Shown: positions 1 through 8,994, counted from the stretch's first letter. The stretch: 64,000 nucleotides of DNA from AWTP1-13 sp963820375 (GCA_963820375.1 CAWFZX010000013.1:124001-188000); one strand, 5' to 3'. Numbers and translations: made by a program. The notes: generated by a model not told the origin, from the sequence alone.

Positions 1-413
1 TCAAGGCCTTCCTGCCGGGGATGCTGGCCAAAGGCAAAGGCTCGATCATCAACATCGCCTCCACGGTCGGTGCCGCCAAGGCTGCGCCGAACCGCTACAT
101 CTATGGTGCCAGCAAGGCCGCCGTGGTCGGCCTCAGCAAGGCCGTGGCCATCGATTTCATCGCCAAGGGCATCCGCTGCAATTGCATCTGCCCTGGCACC
201 ATTGAGACCCCCTCGCTCGACGAGCGCATCAGGGCCTTGGGGCAAGAGGTCGGCGGCGAGGCCAAGGCGCGCGCCATGTTCATTGCCCGCCAACCCATGG
301 GCCGGTTGGGCACAGCCGAGGAGATGGCACACGTCGCCGTCTACCTCGCCTCCGACGAGTTAGCCTATATGACCGGCTCGTCTATCATCCCCGACGGGGG
401 CTTCACACTATAG
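1..413 (+). CDS. SDR family NAD(P)-dependent oxidoreductase (C-terminal part)
   Basis: The reading frame is open from the window edge (frame starts at base 3), so the N-terminal Rossmann glycine motif lies outside. What remains carries the catalytic YGASK (Tyr-x3-Lys), an upstream conserved Ser (NIAS), and the C-terminal NCICPGTIETPS and DGGF motifs of classical SDRs. The text is closest to the BDH2 / 2-keto-3-deoxy-L-fuconate dehydrogenase branch (family knowledge, from memory). It ends 11 bp before the OtnI-like isomerase and is probably in the same operon, so a role in oxidising a sugar-acid intermediate is likely. The exact substrate cannot be read from this fragment. Confidence 0.9.
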   Translation, partial: KAFLPGMLAKGKGSIINIASTVGAAKAAPNRYIYGASKAAVVGLSKAVAIDFIAKGIRCNCICPGTIETPSLDERIRALGQEVGGEAKARAMFIARQPMGRLGTAEEMAHVAVYLASDELAYMTGSSIIPDGGFTL

Positions 414-424
414 GGGGCCGGCCG

Positions 425-1201
425 ATGCCACGCTTCGCCGCCAATCTCAACTTCCTGTTTACCGAGCTGCCGTTCCTCGACCGTTTCGAGGCCGCCGCCA
501 AGGCCGGCTTCAAGGCGGTCGAATCAACGGACCTTTATGCGGCCGCCGCCACGGAGATTGCCGCGCGCTTAACCGGCAATGGTCTTGCACTCGCGCTCTT
601 TAATGCCCCCGCCGGTGATGCCACCCAGGGGGAGCGAGGACTGGCGGCGCTGCCGGGACGCGAGGACGACTTCGCCACGCGCTTCGAAACCGCCTTACGG
701 TATGCCGAGGCCACCGGCGGGCGTCGCATCCATGTGATGCCGGGCCTCGTGCAGCACGGCGCTCGGCGTGACGTGTATGTCGCCAACCTCAAGAAGGTCG
801 CCAGGTTAGCCAGCGCGGCGGGGGCCTCGATTTTGATCGAGCCCATCAATCGCCGCGATATCCCAGGCTTCTTCCTCAACAAGACCTCGGAGGCACGAGC
901 CATCATTTACGAGGTGGGCGAGCCCAACCTTGGTTTGCAATTCGACCTCTACCATCGCCAGGTCGAGGAGGGGGACGTGGCGATGGCGATCGACGAGTTT
1001 GCGCCGCTGACGCGCCACTACCAGATCGCCAGCCCGCCCGATCGCGGCGAGCCCGACGCGGGCGAGATGAACTATCGCTGGTTGTTCCAGAAGATCGACG
1101 CCAGCGGTTTTAACGGCTACGTCGGTTGCGAGTATCGGCCAAGAAACGGCACGCTGGAGGGGCTTAAATGGGCCGCGGCTTGCGGTGTGACGCTCGGCTA
1201 G
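425..1201 (+). CDS. otnI: Hydroxypyruvate isomerase / 2-oxo-tetronate isomerase family protein
   Basis: A 258-residue AP-endonuclease-2-type TIM-barrel protein, the normal length for the Hyi/OtnI family. The N-terminus (MPRFAANLNFLFTELPF), the EPINRRDIPGFFL segment and the EYRP near the end are family hallmarks and include metal-binding Glu residues. Hyi isomerises hydroxypyruvate to tartronate semialdehyde; OtnI isomerises 2-oxo-tetronate to 3-oxo-tetronate. The next gene is a DenD-type dehydrogenase that would make 2-oxo-tetronate, so OtnI is the better guess (context inference). The ATG follows a GGGGG stretch at 414-418 that may serve as ribosome site. Confidence 0.85.
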   Translation: MPRFAANLNFLFTELPFLDRFEAAAKAGFKAVESTDLYAAAATEIAARLTGNGLALALFNAPAGDATQGERGLAALPGREDDFATRFETALRYAEATGGRRIHVMPGLVQHGARRDVYVANLKKVARLASAAGASILIEPINRRDIPGFFLNKTSEARAIIYEVGEPNLGLQFDLYHRQVEEGDVAMAIDEFAPLTRHYQIASPPDRGEPDAGEMNYRWLFQKIDASGFNGYVGCEYRPRNGTLEGLKWAAACGVTLG

Positions 1202-1217
1202 CACAAAGGGATTGGCC

Positions 1218-2192
1218 ATGAAAGTTTTGATCATCGGCGGCGCCGGCATGGTCGGCCGCAAGTTGGCCGAGCGCCTGGCAGGCGACGGGGAGCTCGCCGG
1301 CAAAGCGGTCTCCAGCCTGACCCTGTACGACGTCGTCCCGGCGCTGCCGCCGCCAGCTGCCAAGCTGCCGGTGAAGATCGCAACCGGCGACCTGCCCAGC
1401 CCCGGCGAGGCCGAGCGGCTCATGGCCGATCGGCCCGATATCATTTTCCACCTGGCTGCCATCGTCTCCGGCGAGGCCGAGCTCGATTTCGACAAAGGCT
1501 ACCGCATCAACCTTGATGGCACACGGCTGCTGCTCGAGGCCATCCGCGCCGCGGGCAACAAGCCGCGCCTCGTCTTCACGAGCTCGATTGCCGTATTCGG
1601 CGCACCGTTTCCCGAGGCCATCGGCGATGACTTCTTCAATACGCCGCTCACCTCCTACGGCACGCAGAAGAACATTTGCGAGCTGTTGATTTCCGACTAT
1701 ACCCGCAAGGGCTTCCTCAATGGCCTCTCGATCCGCCTGCCGACGATTTGCGTCCGGCCCGGCAAACCCAATCAGGCGGCCTCCGGCTTCTTTTCCAATA
1801 TCATGCGCGAGCCGCTGGCCGGCGCCGAGGCCGTGCTGCCGGTGTCGGAGAGCGTCAGGCATTGGCACGCCTCGCCGCGGGCCGCCGTCGGCTTTCTTGA
1901 GCACGCCGCCAGCCTCGACACGGACAAGGTCGGCCCCCGGCGGGCGCTCACCATGCCCGGCGTGTCGGTGACGGTCGGTGAGCAGATTGCCGCCTTGAAG
2001 AAAGTTGCGGGCGAGAAGGTCGCCGCCCGTATCCGCCGCCAGCCCGATCCGTTTATCGAAGGTGTGGTGGCGGGTTGGCCGCGCAATTTCGCCCCGCGCC
2101 GCGCCGTCGAGCTGGGCTTCAAGGCCGACGCCAGTTTCGAAGACATCATCCGCATCCATATCGAGGACGAGCTTGGCGGCCGCATCGCTTAG
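1218..2192 (+). CDS. denD: NAD-dependent epimerase/dehydratase, D-erythronate dehydrogenase-like
   Basis: A 324-residue extended SDR. The N-terminal GGAGMVG dinucleotide motif (residues 7-13) and the YGTQK catalytic Tyr-x3-Lys are visible, followed by a substrate-binding C-terminal domain. The MKVLIIGGAGMVGRKLA start and SIRLPTICVRPGKPN segment are typical of DenD, which oxidises D-erythronate to 2-oxo-tetronate. ATG 1218 is chosen over the upstream TTG at 1212 because AAAGGG at 1205-1210 is well spaced. Together with the isomerase upstream it forms two steps of tetronate catabolism; no kinase or decarboxylase for the later steps follows here. Confidence 0.85.
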   Translation: MKVLIIGGAGMVGRKLAERLAGDGELAGKAVSSLTLYDVVPALPPPAAKLPVKIATGDLPSPGEAERLMADRPDIIFHLAAIVSGEAELDFDKGYRINLDGTRLLLEAIRAAGNKPRLVFTSSIAVFGAPFPEAIGDDFFNTPLTSYGTQKNICELLISDYTRKGFLNGLSIRLPTICVRPGKPNQAASGFFSNIMREPLAGAEAVLPVSESVRHWHASPRAAVGFLEHAASLDTDKVGPRRALTMPGVSVTVGEQIAALKKVAGEKVAARIRRQPDPFIEGVVAGWPRNFAPRRAVELGFKADASFEDIIRIHIEDELGGRIA

Positions 2193-2322
2193 CGATCCGG
2201 TCGGTGTGACTGCCTGGCTACAGGCCGGCGGGGATCGGCCAGCCGATGTCGTGCCGTTGGCGATTCAAACACAAACTGCCTGTAGCCTGCAGCGGCGCCT
2301 CAATTTGGCAAGAGGATCCGAC

Positions 2323-2649
2323 ATGGCCAGGCCCATCGCAGTCACCGTCGCGGGAATATTGCTGTCGTTGACGTCCACCGCCGACGCCCAGGACCGGCGC
2401 GCCCCGCGCGGCCCGGAGACTGGCATCGTCGTCGCCGAGAGCTTCTATGGCCACGGCAGCATCTCGGCGCCGGTGCGCCGCAACAGCAAGGGCCGTCTCG
2501 AGGTGGGGCTGCGGGGCGGAACCTGGCTCGAGTGCGCCTTCAGTTGCAGCGACACCCTGCGACGGCAGACCGTCGACTTCTGGGAAAATCATGGCGGCCG
2601 CCCGGGCGACACCGGGGACGGGGTCGGCTACCTGCGCTTCCGCTTCTAG
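2323..2649 (+). CDS. Hypothetical secreted protein
   Basis: 108 residues with a clear N-terminal signal peptide (MARPIAVTVAGILLSLTSTADAQ, cleavage expected after ADA). The mature part is glycine-rich with two Cys (ECAFSC) and ends in an aromatic-basic YLRFRF, compatible with a small beta-rich periplasmic protein. AAGAGG lies 10 bp before the ATG. It sits alone, about 130 bp after denD and converging on the trmH-like gene. No family was recognised and no function is proposed. Confidence 0.65.
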   Translation: MARPIAVTVAGILLSLTSTADAQDRRAPRGPETGIVVAESFYGHGSISAPVRRNSKGRLEVGLRGGTWLECAFSCSDTLRRQTVDFWENHGGRPGDTGDGVGYLRFRF

Positions 2650-2659
2650 GCGCGGGCCT

Positions 2660-3496
2660 TCACACGCGCAGGCGATCTTTGCGCATTTCATAAAGCATCA
2701 GCGCGGTGGCCACCGCCAGGTTTAGGGAATCGAGCTTGCCGGCCATCGGGATTTTCACCAGCCGGGTCGCGGCGCCTGCCAGCTCACCAGACAGACCTGG
2801 GCCTTCGCTGCCCATCAGCAACAGCTGTGGCCCGCGGTAGCCAACCCGGCGGAAGTCCTGACGCGCCGTGAGCTGGGTGCCCACCACGTCGCCAGGCCAG
2901 CGGGCGCGCCAGGCCAGGAAGTCTTGCGCCTGCATGTGCACCACCGGGACATTGAAAATCGAGCCCATGCTGGCGCGCACGGCCTCGCGCGAGTAGGGGT
3001 CGCAACTTTGGCCGATGAGCACGACGCCGTTTCCCGCAACGGCATCGATGGTGCGGATGATGGTGCCGAGATTGCCGGGATCACGTGGGGCCTCCAGCGC
3101 CAGCCACACCGCATCGGCGGCAACCGCCGCGGCCTCCGGCGGGCCTGCCCACCGTTGCGAATAGACGCCAAGCATGCTCTGCGGATTGTCCTTGCCAGCA
3201 AGTTTGGCGAGCACGGCCGCTGACACCTCCAGGCATTCCGCGCCGGCACGCTCGGCCCAGGAGGCAAACTGGGTCGCGGCCGGCGGTTGTTCGCTACCCC
3301 TGAGAAATGCCAGCAGTTTTGGCACCCAGCCCGCCTCGCGCGCGGTCAGCAAAAGCGAGGTGCCTTCGGCGACGAACAGCCCCGTCTCGCGGCGCGCCTT
3401 GCGCATCTCGAGCGAACGGATCAGCTTCACCCGCTCGTTCTGCAGGCTGGTGATGGTGCGCGTGCCGGCGCGCGAGCCTTCACGACGCACTTGCAT
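2660..3496 (-). CDS. TrmH/SpoU-family RNA 2'-O-methyltransferase
   Basis: 278 residues. The N-terminal substrate-binding domain (ITSLQNERVKLIRSLEMRKAR) is followed by a SPOUT domain with motif 1 (EAPRDPGNLGTIIRTIDA), motif 2 (MGSEGPGLS) and motif 3 (IPMAGKLDSLNLAVATAL). The family methylates ribose 2'-OH of rRNA or tRNA using SAM. ATG 3496 is chosen because the family N-terminus begins just after it; it overlaps the end of the upstream methyltransferase by 17 bp, suggesting translational coupling. The modified nucleotide cannot be told from sequence. Confidence 0.9.
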   Translation of the reverse strand: MQVRREGSRAGTRTITSLQNERVKLIRSLEMRKARRETGLFVAEGTSLLLTAREAGWVPKLLAFLRGSEQPPAATQFASWAERAGAECLEVSAAVLAKLAGKDNPQSMLGVYSQRWAGPPEAAAVAADAVWLALEAPRDPGNLGTIIRTIDAVAGNGVVLIGQSCDPYSREAVRASMGSIFNVPVVHMQAQDFLAWRARWPGDVVGTQLTARQDFRRVGYRGPQLLLMGSEGPGLSGELAGAATRLVKIPMAGKLDSLNLAVATALMLYEMRKDRLRV

Positions 3497-4442
3497 CGCT
3501 GGTCCAGCGGCTGAAATTGGCGGTGGGCAGCAGCCTGGCGGCTGCCTGCTCGACCAGGGCCAGCTCACCGCTGCCAATCACCCCGCCGCGCTTTTTGAGG
3601 CATTCGCGCATGAGCCCATCGGTGGCCAGCGCCGACGCCCTGATGGCGTAACTCGTCAACACCAGGGAAGCTGGGCCCCTTGCCAGCAAGGCTGCACAAT
3701 CGCGCAACAAGGGAGCCAGATCAATGAACACGTCCCACACCTCGCCGGCCGGTCCACGTCCGAACTTGGGCGGATCCAGCAAAATGGCATGGTAGGTCTT
3801 GCCCCGCCGCAGCTCGCGCGCCACGAACTTGCGCGCGTCCTCGAGGATCCAGCGGATAGATGCGCCGGCAAGTCCCGATCGCAGCTGGTTCTCTTTGGCC
3901 CAGGCGATGGCGCGTTTGGAGGCATCAAGGTGGGTGACCTCGGCCCCAGCCTTGGCAGCAATCAGCGAGGCAACCCCCGTATAGGCAAATAGGTTGAGCA
4001 CACGCATCGGTCTCTCCGCAACCTTGCCCAGCTCGCCCAACATCCATTGCCAAAGCGGCAGCTGCTCGGGAAAGAGCCCCAGATGTCGGAAGTTCGTCAG
4101 ACGGCACAGCACCGTCACGCCCAGGACCTCAATCGGCCAGCTTTCGGGCAGCGGTTGTTCGCTCTTCCAGCGCCCACCTTCGCCATCCTCCTCCTTGGCG
4201 AACCCCTTGAAGACGGCATTGGCGCTGCGCCACGGGCCAGGCTCGCCTGCGGGCAGCCACATCGCTTGCGCTTCGGGGCGGTCGACCGTAAAGCGACCGA
4301 AGCGCTCGAGCTTGCGGCCGTTGCCACTGTCGAGGAGGGCGTAGTCGGCAAAGCCAGCTGTCGCAAGCACGCGCAGCTTGGCATCGAGATCAGCGCTGCC
4401 GGCGCTGCGCCCCGCCTCGGCTCGGACCTCTCCGCCCGGCAT
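3480..4442 (-). CDS. Class I SAM-dependent methyltransferase (RlmI-like fold)
   Basis: 320 residues. The SAM site is seen as VLNLFAYTGVASLIAAKAGA followed by the acidic HLDASKRAIAWAKEN. The DPPKFGRGP motif is shared with rRNA cytosine-5 / guanine-N2 methyltransferases such as RlmI and RlmL, pointing to RNA as the likely substrate. There is no PUA domain, so it is not canonical RlmI. ATG 4442 is preferred to the TTG at 4454. It overlaps the downstream SPOUT methyltransferase gene, so the two probably form an RNA-modification pair. Confidence 0.85.
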   Translation of the reverse strand: MPGGEVRAEAGRSAGSADLDAKLRVLATAGFADYALLDSGNGRKLERFGRFTVDRPEAQAMWLPAGEPGPWRSANAVFKGFAKEEDGEGGRWKSEQPLPESWPIEVLGVTVLCRLTNFRHLGLFPEQLPLWQWMLGELGKVAERPMRVLNLFAYTGVASLIAAKAGAEVTHLDASKRAIAWAKENQLRSGLAGASIRWILEDARKFVARELRRGKTYHAILLDPPKFGRGPAGEVWDVFIDLAPLLRDCAALLARGPASLVLTSYAIRASALATDGLMRECLKKRGGVIGSGELALVEQAAARLLPTANFSRWTSDASAS

Positions 4443-4460
4443 CTCTCGTTGCAACCTTAG

Positions 4461-5018
4461 TTACTTGGCGGCTGCCGCAACGGGTTCGGCGGCATCACAC
4501 TCAGCATCTATCTGCAGCGCTTCGCTCAGGCGGTTGTAGGCGCCGCACAGGGCGATGCGCAACGTCAGTTCGACGATCTGGGAGGCGCTGAAATGCTGCC
4601 GCAGCCGATCGAACACCGCCTCACGAATGCGGCCGGATGCCTGCGTGACCGCAATGGCATATTCGATCACCAGTCGATCGATGCTATCGAACTCGGGATG
4701 CTCTGCTTGCGGCAGCTGGTCGACCGCCTCTGGCGACAGCCCCTCGATGCGAAGCTTGGGTGTATGATGAGAGACGCAGTAGGCGCAGTCATTGAGCTTC
4801 GAGGTGACGACGATGGCGAGTTCGACATAACGCGATTTGATCCCTTGCCGCGCCTTCAGCTCCAGCAGGAGTTTGCTCAGATGCTCAAGCGCGGGCGGCA
4901 CATGCGCGAGCACGGCCGCCTGATTGCGGAACGGACCATAACTGCGCACGAACTCTTCGTAGGTCTCGGCGTACTCGGGCGGCAGGGTGCTTGAAGGCAG
5001 CAGCGGCACGCGGGTCAT
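4461..5018 (-). CDS. AhpD/carboxymuconolactone-decarboxylase-like peroxidase family protein
   Basis: 185 residues, all-helical AhpD-like fold. The active-site signature is NDCAYCVSHHTPKL: a CxxC with a following His, preceded by the conserved Glu in VELAIV. Proteins of this type reduce peroxides through the CxxC pair or act as uncharacterised peroxidase-related enzymes. It lies 18 bp upstream of the RlmI-like gene and downstream of prfB on the same strand. The physiological substrate is unknown. Confidence 0.85.
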   Translation of the reverse strand: MTRVPLLPSSTLPPEYAETYEEFVRSYGPFRNQAAVLAHVPPALEHLSKLLLELKARQGIKSRYVELAIVVTSKLNDCAYCVSHHTPKLRIEGLSPEAVDQLPQAEHPEFDSIDRLVIEYAIAVTQASGRIREAVFDRLRQHFSASQIVELTLRIALCGAYNRLSEALQIDAECDAAEPVAAAAK

Positions 5019-5073
5019 GACAGCCAGATCCTCACCAGTTCGAACGGTGCGAGGTGCATCAAAGCACAGTGAG

Positions 5074-6205
5074 CTAGTCGATGTCTTGCACCTTGGCCGC
5101 CGGCGCTCCCGACATACGGTGGGCCAATGCCGCCTCGATAAAGGCGTCGAGGTCGCCGTCGAGCACGCCCTGCGGGTCGCTGCTCTGTGTGCCGGTGCGC
5201 AGATCCTTCACGAGCTGGTAGGGTTGCATCACGTAGGAGCGGATCTGGTGGCCCCAGCCGATCTCCGTCTTGCTGGCGGCCGCCGCACTGGCCTTTTCCT
5301 CGCGCCGCTTGAGCTCCTGCTCGTACAGTCGTGACTTGAGCATGGCCCAGGCGATGGCGCGGTTCTTGATCTGCGAGCGCTCCTGCTGACTGGCCACCAC
5401 AATATTGGTGGGGAGGTGCGTGATGCGCACGGCCGAATCGGTCGTGTTGACGTGCTGGCCCCCGGCCCCGGACGCGCGATAGGTGTCGACGCGGCAATCG
5501 CTCTCCTTGATGTCGATCTCGATGTTTTCATCCACCACCGGATAGACCCAGACGCTGGCAAAGCTGGTATGTCGGCGCGCATTGCTGTCGTAGGGCGAAA
5601 TCCGCACCAGCCGATGCACGCCCAATTCGGTCTTCAGCCAGCCATAGGCATTCTCGCCTTTGACGAGCAGCGTTGCCGACTTGATGCCGGCTTCCTCGCC
5701 CTCGCTCTCCTCGACCAGGGCGACCTTGTAGCCGCGATCCTCCGCCCAGCGGATGTACATGCGCGACAGCATGCTGGCCCAGTCCTGGCTTTCGGTGCCG
5801 CCGGCTCCGGCATGCACTTCCAGATAGGTGTCGTTGGCGTCGGCTTCGCCCGACAGCAGCGCCTCCACCTCCTGGCGCCGGGCTTCCTCGGCGAGCTTGC
5901 GCAGGCCGGCTTCGCCCTCCTCCACGCTCTGGGCATCGTCTTCCGCTTCGCCAAGCCCGATCAGCGTCACGGCATCCTCGAGTTCACGCTCGAGGCGCCG
6001 ATACCCCGCAATGGCGCGCTCGAGCGCCTGGCGCTGCCGCATGACCTTCTGGGCAGCCTGTGGATCACTCCACAGCGCGGGGTCTTCGGCCCGCTTGTTC
6101 AGCTCTGCCAGCCGGTCCGGCGCGGTGCCGAAGTCAAAGATGCCTCCGCAACAAGGCGAGCGACTGGCGGATCGCATCGGCGAGTTTTTCAGCTTCGGCC
6201 CGCAT
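5074..6205 (-). CDS. prfB: Peptide chain release factor 2, expressed by +1 programmed frameshift
   Basis: RF2 terminates translation at UAA and UGA. The first 23 codons (from ATG 6205) end CTT followed by in-frame TGA at 6136-6134; shifting +1 to GAC continues into a long frame ending at 5074, giving 376 residues. A Shine-Dalgarno-like GGAGG sits three bases upstream of CTT, as in E. coli. The GGQ motif is at about residues 248-250 in SGAGGQHVN. The codon-recognition tripeptide reads SPY rather than SPF. Read without the shift, the protein would stop after 23 residues. The mrcA gene ends about 120 bp upstream on the same strand. Confidence 0.97.
6128..6150 (-). promoter_or_regulatory. prfB +1 frameshift site
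   Basis: On the minus strand the site reads GGAGG-CAT-CTT-TGA-C. It has the slippery CTT codon, a poor-context UGA stop, and an internal SD-like stimulator at the canonical three-base spacing. In known RF2 autoregulation, low RF2 makes the ribosome pause at UGA and shift +1 to GAC. Confidence 0.95.
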
Positions 6206-6301
6206 GACGGTTTCCCTTAGATCGGCGGTACCCCCCGGGGTTGAGGATCTTTGGGGGCACAGGTGGTGCTGATATAGGCGTGGGCCGGCAGCCTGTAAAC
6301 G

Positions 6302-6319
6302 CGGGGCGCGCGCGCCCCG
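6302..6319 (-). terminator. GC palindrome after mrcA, possible terminator
   Basis: CGGGGCGCGCGCGCCCCG is a perfect 18-bp palindrome that begins 6 bp beyond the mrcA stop codon. It could form a very stable hairpin on the mrcA transcript. There is no long U tract after it, so it may stabilise the 3' end or separate mrcA from prfB rather than act as a classical intrinsic terminator. Confidence 0.5.
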
Positions 6320-6325
6320 TGTTGG

Positions 6326-8887
6326 CTACCAAAGCCCGCCGCGCCCGCTGCTCAAGCTGCGTGGCTGGTCCTGCTGATCGCCCATGAAGAAGCCGCCGCT
6401 CTCATTGGTGAAGCCGACAATCGAATAGGGATCATCGGGGTCCTCGTAGGGCTTGAATGCCTCCAGAACGGCGTCGGGCTCGGCGCCTTGAGCCCGCATT
6501 CCCGTGCGCAAACTCACGCGCACGAGCTTGATGCCGGGCGGAATGCGGAAGGGCACCGCCTTCTTGTCGGCGAGCGCCATTTTCATAAAGTCCCCGAAAA
6601 TGGGTGCGGCGACGTGACCGCCCGTCATGCCCTTACCCATCGGGCGCGGCGTGTCGTAGCCGACGAAGATGCCAACCACCAGGTCCGGCGTATAGCCGAC
6701 AAACCAGGCGTCCTTTTCCTCGTTGGTGGTGCCGGTCTTGCCGGCAACGGGAACGTTGGGAATATACTTCTTGATCACGGTGGCGGTGCCACGCTGCACC
6801 ACGCCTTCCATGATCGAGGTCATTTGATAGGCGGTGTGCGGGTCGACGATCTGCTTGCGATCGTCCGGCAACACCGGTTCGGCCTGGCCCTGCCACTTCT
6901 CGACCTTGCAGCCGGTGCATTCCCGATTGTCATGGCGCCAGATGGTGCGACCCCAGCGATCCTGCATGCGATCGATCAAGGTTGCATGCACCTGCTTGCC
7001 CCCATTGGCAAGCTCCGCGTACGCCGAAACCATCCGCAACAGCGTCGTCTCCCCCGAGCCTAGCGACATCGCCAACACCGGCAGCAGATCGTCGTAAACA
7101 CCAAAGCGTTTGGAGTACTCCACGATCAGCGGCATGCCCATGTCCTGGGCCAGGCGCACCGTCATCTGGTTGCGCGACTTCTCGATGCCGAGGCGAAGCG
7201 TGGAGGGCCCGTAGGAATTGACGCCGTCGTAGTTCTTCGGCTGCCAGACTTCCTTGCCGGGTCCCTGGTCGATCTCGATCGGGGCGTCGAGAACGATGCT
7301 GGTCGGCTTGTAGCCGTTGTCGATGGCCGCGGCGTAGACCAACGGCTTGAACGAGGAGCCGGGCTGACGCTTTGCCTGCACCGCTCGGTCGAATTGACTG
7401 GTTGCAAACGAAAATCCGCCGACCACCGCATGCACGCGGCCGGTGTGCGGGTCCATGGCGACGATGGCTCCGCCGACTTCCGGGATCTGCATCAACGCCC
7501 ACGTCCCGGAGGCGTTGGCAGCATCCTTGGGCGCCACCCAGATCACATCGCCGTTCGTGAGGACGTCGTTGACCGCCCGCGGCGCTCCGCGCGTGGTTTT
7601 CGCCCACTTCATCTCCTCGAAGGGGATCTCGACCGCCTCCCGCTCGGCGACATAGCTGCCGTCGGGCTGGCGGCCCGGGCGCAAGCCCACCACCGCCTTG
7701 CCCCGTTGCGCATCGAGGACGACACCAAGCCGCCAGGGGGTGAGATCGTTGGGAATTTCCACGCCGCCCAAGGTCGTGCCCCAATCCCCGGCGATGTCGA
7801 TGCGCTGCACGGCCCCGCGCCAGCCTTTTTCACGATCAAAAGCAACGAGGCCATCGATCAGTGCCTTGCGCGCCGTGCGCTGCAATTTCGGATCCAGCGT
7901 GGTGCGTACGGAAAGGCCGCCGTTGACGCTGCCGTCGGCGATCCCGGTACGCTCCGAGCGCCCGTAGAGACCGTCCTCGCCGACCATCTCCATCAGCCGG
8001 CGGCGCACCTCTTCGGCAAAATAATCGGCCGCATAAATCTGCGTGCCGAACGGGCGAATGTTGACGGTGAGAGCCTTGAGCTTGGCGGCTTTGGCCTGCT
8101 CGCCGCTGATGTAGCCGACCTCCGCCATCTGATCGATGATCCAATTGCGGCGGACCGTGGCTTCCCGGGTCTTGCGGAAGGGATGATAGTTGTTGGGCGC
8201 CTTCGGCAGCGCGGCAAGATAGGCGGCCTCCTCGATTGAAAGCTCGCTCAGCTCCTTGCTGAAGTAATTGAGCGCGGCCGCGGCCACGCCGTAGGAGCCG
8301 ATGCCAAGGTAGATCTCGTTGAGATAAAGCTCGAGGATCTTGTCTTTCGAGTAGGCGCGCTCGATGCGGATCGCCAAGATGGCTTCCTTGAGCTTGCGAT
8401 CGAGCTTCTGCTCGCTCGAGAGCAAGAAATTCTTCGCCACCTGCTGGGTAATGGTGGAGGCGCCCTCCGGCCGCTTCTTGCCCCAGTTCTGGAAGTTGTT
8501 GATGAGGGCACGGCCAATGCCGGCAAAATCCAAGCCGCCGTGCTCGTAAAAGCGCTTGTCCTCGGCGGACAAGAAGGCCGCAATCACCAGCTTGGGCACG
8601 ACGTTGATCGGCACGAAAATGCGCCGTTCGCGCGCATACTCGGCCATCAAGCTGCCATCGTGCGCATGGATGCGCGTCATCACCGGCGGCTCGTACTTGG
8701 CGAGGCTCTCATAGTCGGGCAAATCCCGGGAGACCTTCCAGAAGAAGAAGCCGGCGACGGCCGCCGCGGCGAGGAACATCACCACCGCCGAGGCGAAGCC
8801 GAACCCCAGGAAGCCCAACAACCAACTGCGCCGTTTGCGCTTTTTGATCGGCGCGGCCGGTGGGGGAAGGATCGGCGTAGGTCTCAT
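6326..8887 (-). CDS. mrcA: Penicillin-binding protein 1A (bifunctional transglycosylase/transpeptidase)
   Basis: About 853 residues, the usual PBP1A length. A short proline and basic cytoplasmic tail is followed by one transmembrane helix (around residues 25-50). The GT51 domain has EDKRFYEHGGLDFAGIGRA, then an OB-like insertion, then the transpeptidase domain with GSSFKP (SxxK serine), SRN (SxN) and KTGTTNEEKDAWF (KTG). It polymerises and cross-links peptidoglycan at the inner membrane. ATG 8887 is used; an in-frame GTG at 8902 is possible, and neither has a strong ribosome site. Two tandem-repeat arrays lie directly upstream. An amidase gene precedes it. Confidence 0.95.
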   Translation of the reverse strand: MRPTPILPPPAAPIKKRKRRSWLLGFLGFGFASAVVMFLAAAAVAGFFFWKVSRDLPDYESLAKYEPPVMTRIHAHDGSLMAEYARERRIFVPINVVPKLVIAAFLSAEDKRFYEHGGLDFAGIGRALINNFQNWGKKRPEGASTITQQVAKNFLLSSEQKLDRKLKEAILAIRIERAYSKDKILELYLNEIYLGIGSYGVAAAALNYFSKELSELSIEEAAYLAALPKAPNNYHPFRKTREATVRRNWIIDQMAEVGYISGEQAKAAKLKALTVNIRPFGTQIYAADYFAEEVRRRLMEMVGEDGLYGRSERTGIADGSVNGGLSVRTTLDPKLQRTARKALIDGLVAFDREKGWRGAVQRIDIAGDWGTTLGGVEIPNDLTPWRLGVVLDAQRGKAVVGLRPGRQPDGSYVAEREAVEIPFEEMKWAKTTRGAPRAVNDVLTNGDVIWVAPKDAANASGTWALMQIPEVGGAIVAMDPHTGRVHAVVGGFSFATSQFDRAVQAKRQPGSSFKPLVYAAAIDNGYKPTSIVLDAPIEIDQGPGKEVWQPKNYDGVNSYGPSTLRLGIEKSRNQMTVRLAQDMGMPLIVEYSKRFGVYDDLLPVLAMSLGSGETTLLRMVSAYAELANGGKQVHATLIDRMQDRWGRTIWRHDNRECTGCKVEKWQGQAEPVLPDDRKQIVDPHTAYQMTSIMEGVVQRGTATVIKKYIPNVPVAGKTGTTNEEKDAWFVGYTPDLVVGIFVGYDTPRPMGKGMTGGHVAAPIFGDFMKMALADKKAVPFRIPPGIKLVRVSLRTGMRAQGAEPDAVLEAFKPYEDPDDPYSIVGFTNESGGFFMGDQQDQPRSLSSGRGGLW

Positions 8888-8914
8888 CGGGTGCGTCCGC
8901 ACATGCCGTATCGT

Positions 8915-8957
8915 GAGGCCCCAGTCTTGAGGCCCCGGTCGTGAAGGCCCCGGTCAT
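8915..8957. repeat. 14-bp tandem repeat, 3 copies, just upstream of mrcA
   Basis: Three near-identical units related to GAGGCCCCGGTCGT; the third has one extra base. A partial GGGGCCC follows. The array starts 13 to 28 bp upstream of the mrcA start (depending on start choice), so it falls in the 5' leader or ribosome-binding region. Confidence 0.8.
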
Positions 8958-8994
8958 GGGGCCCATAGCCTGGGGTCCGCCTCTGACCCCCTGT

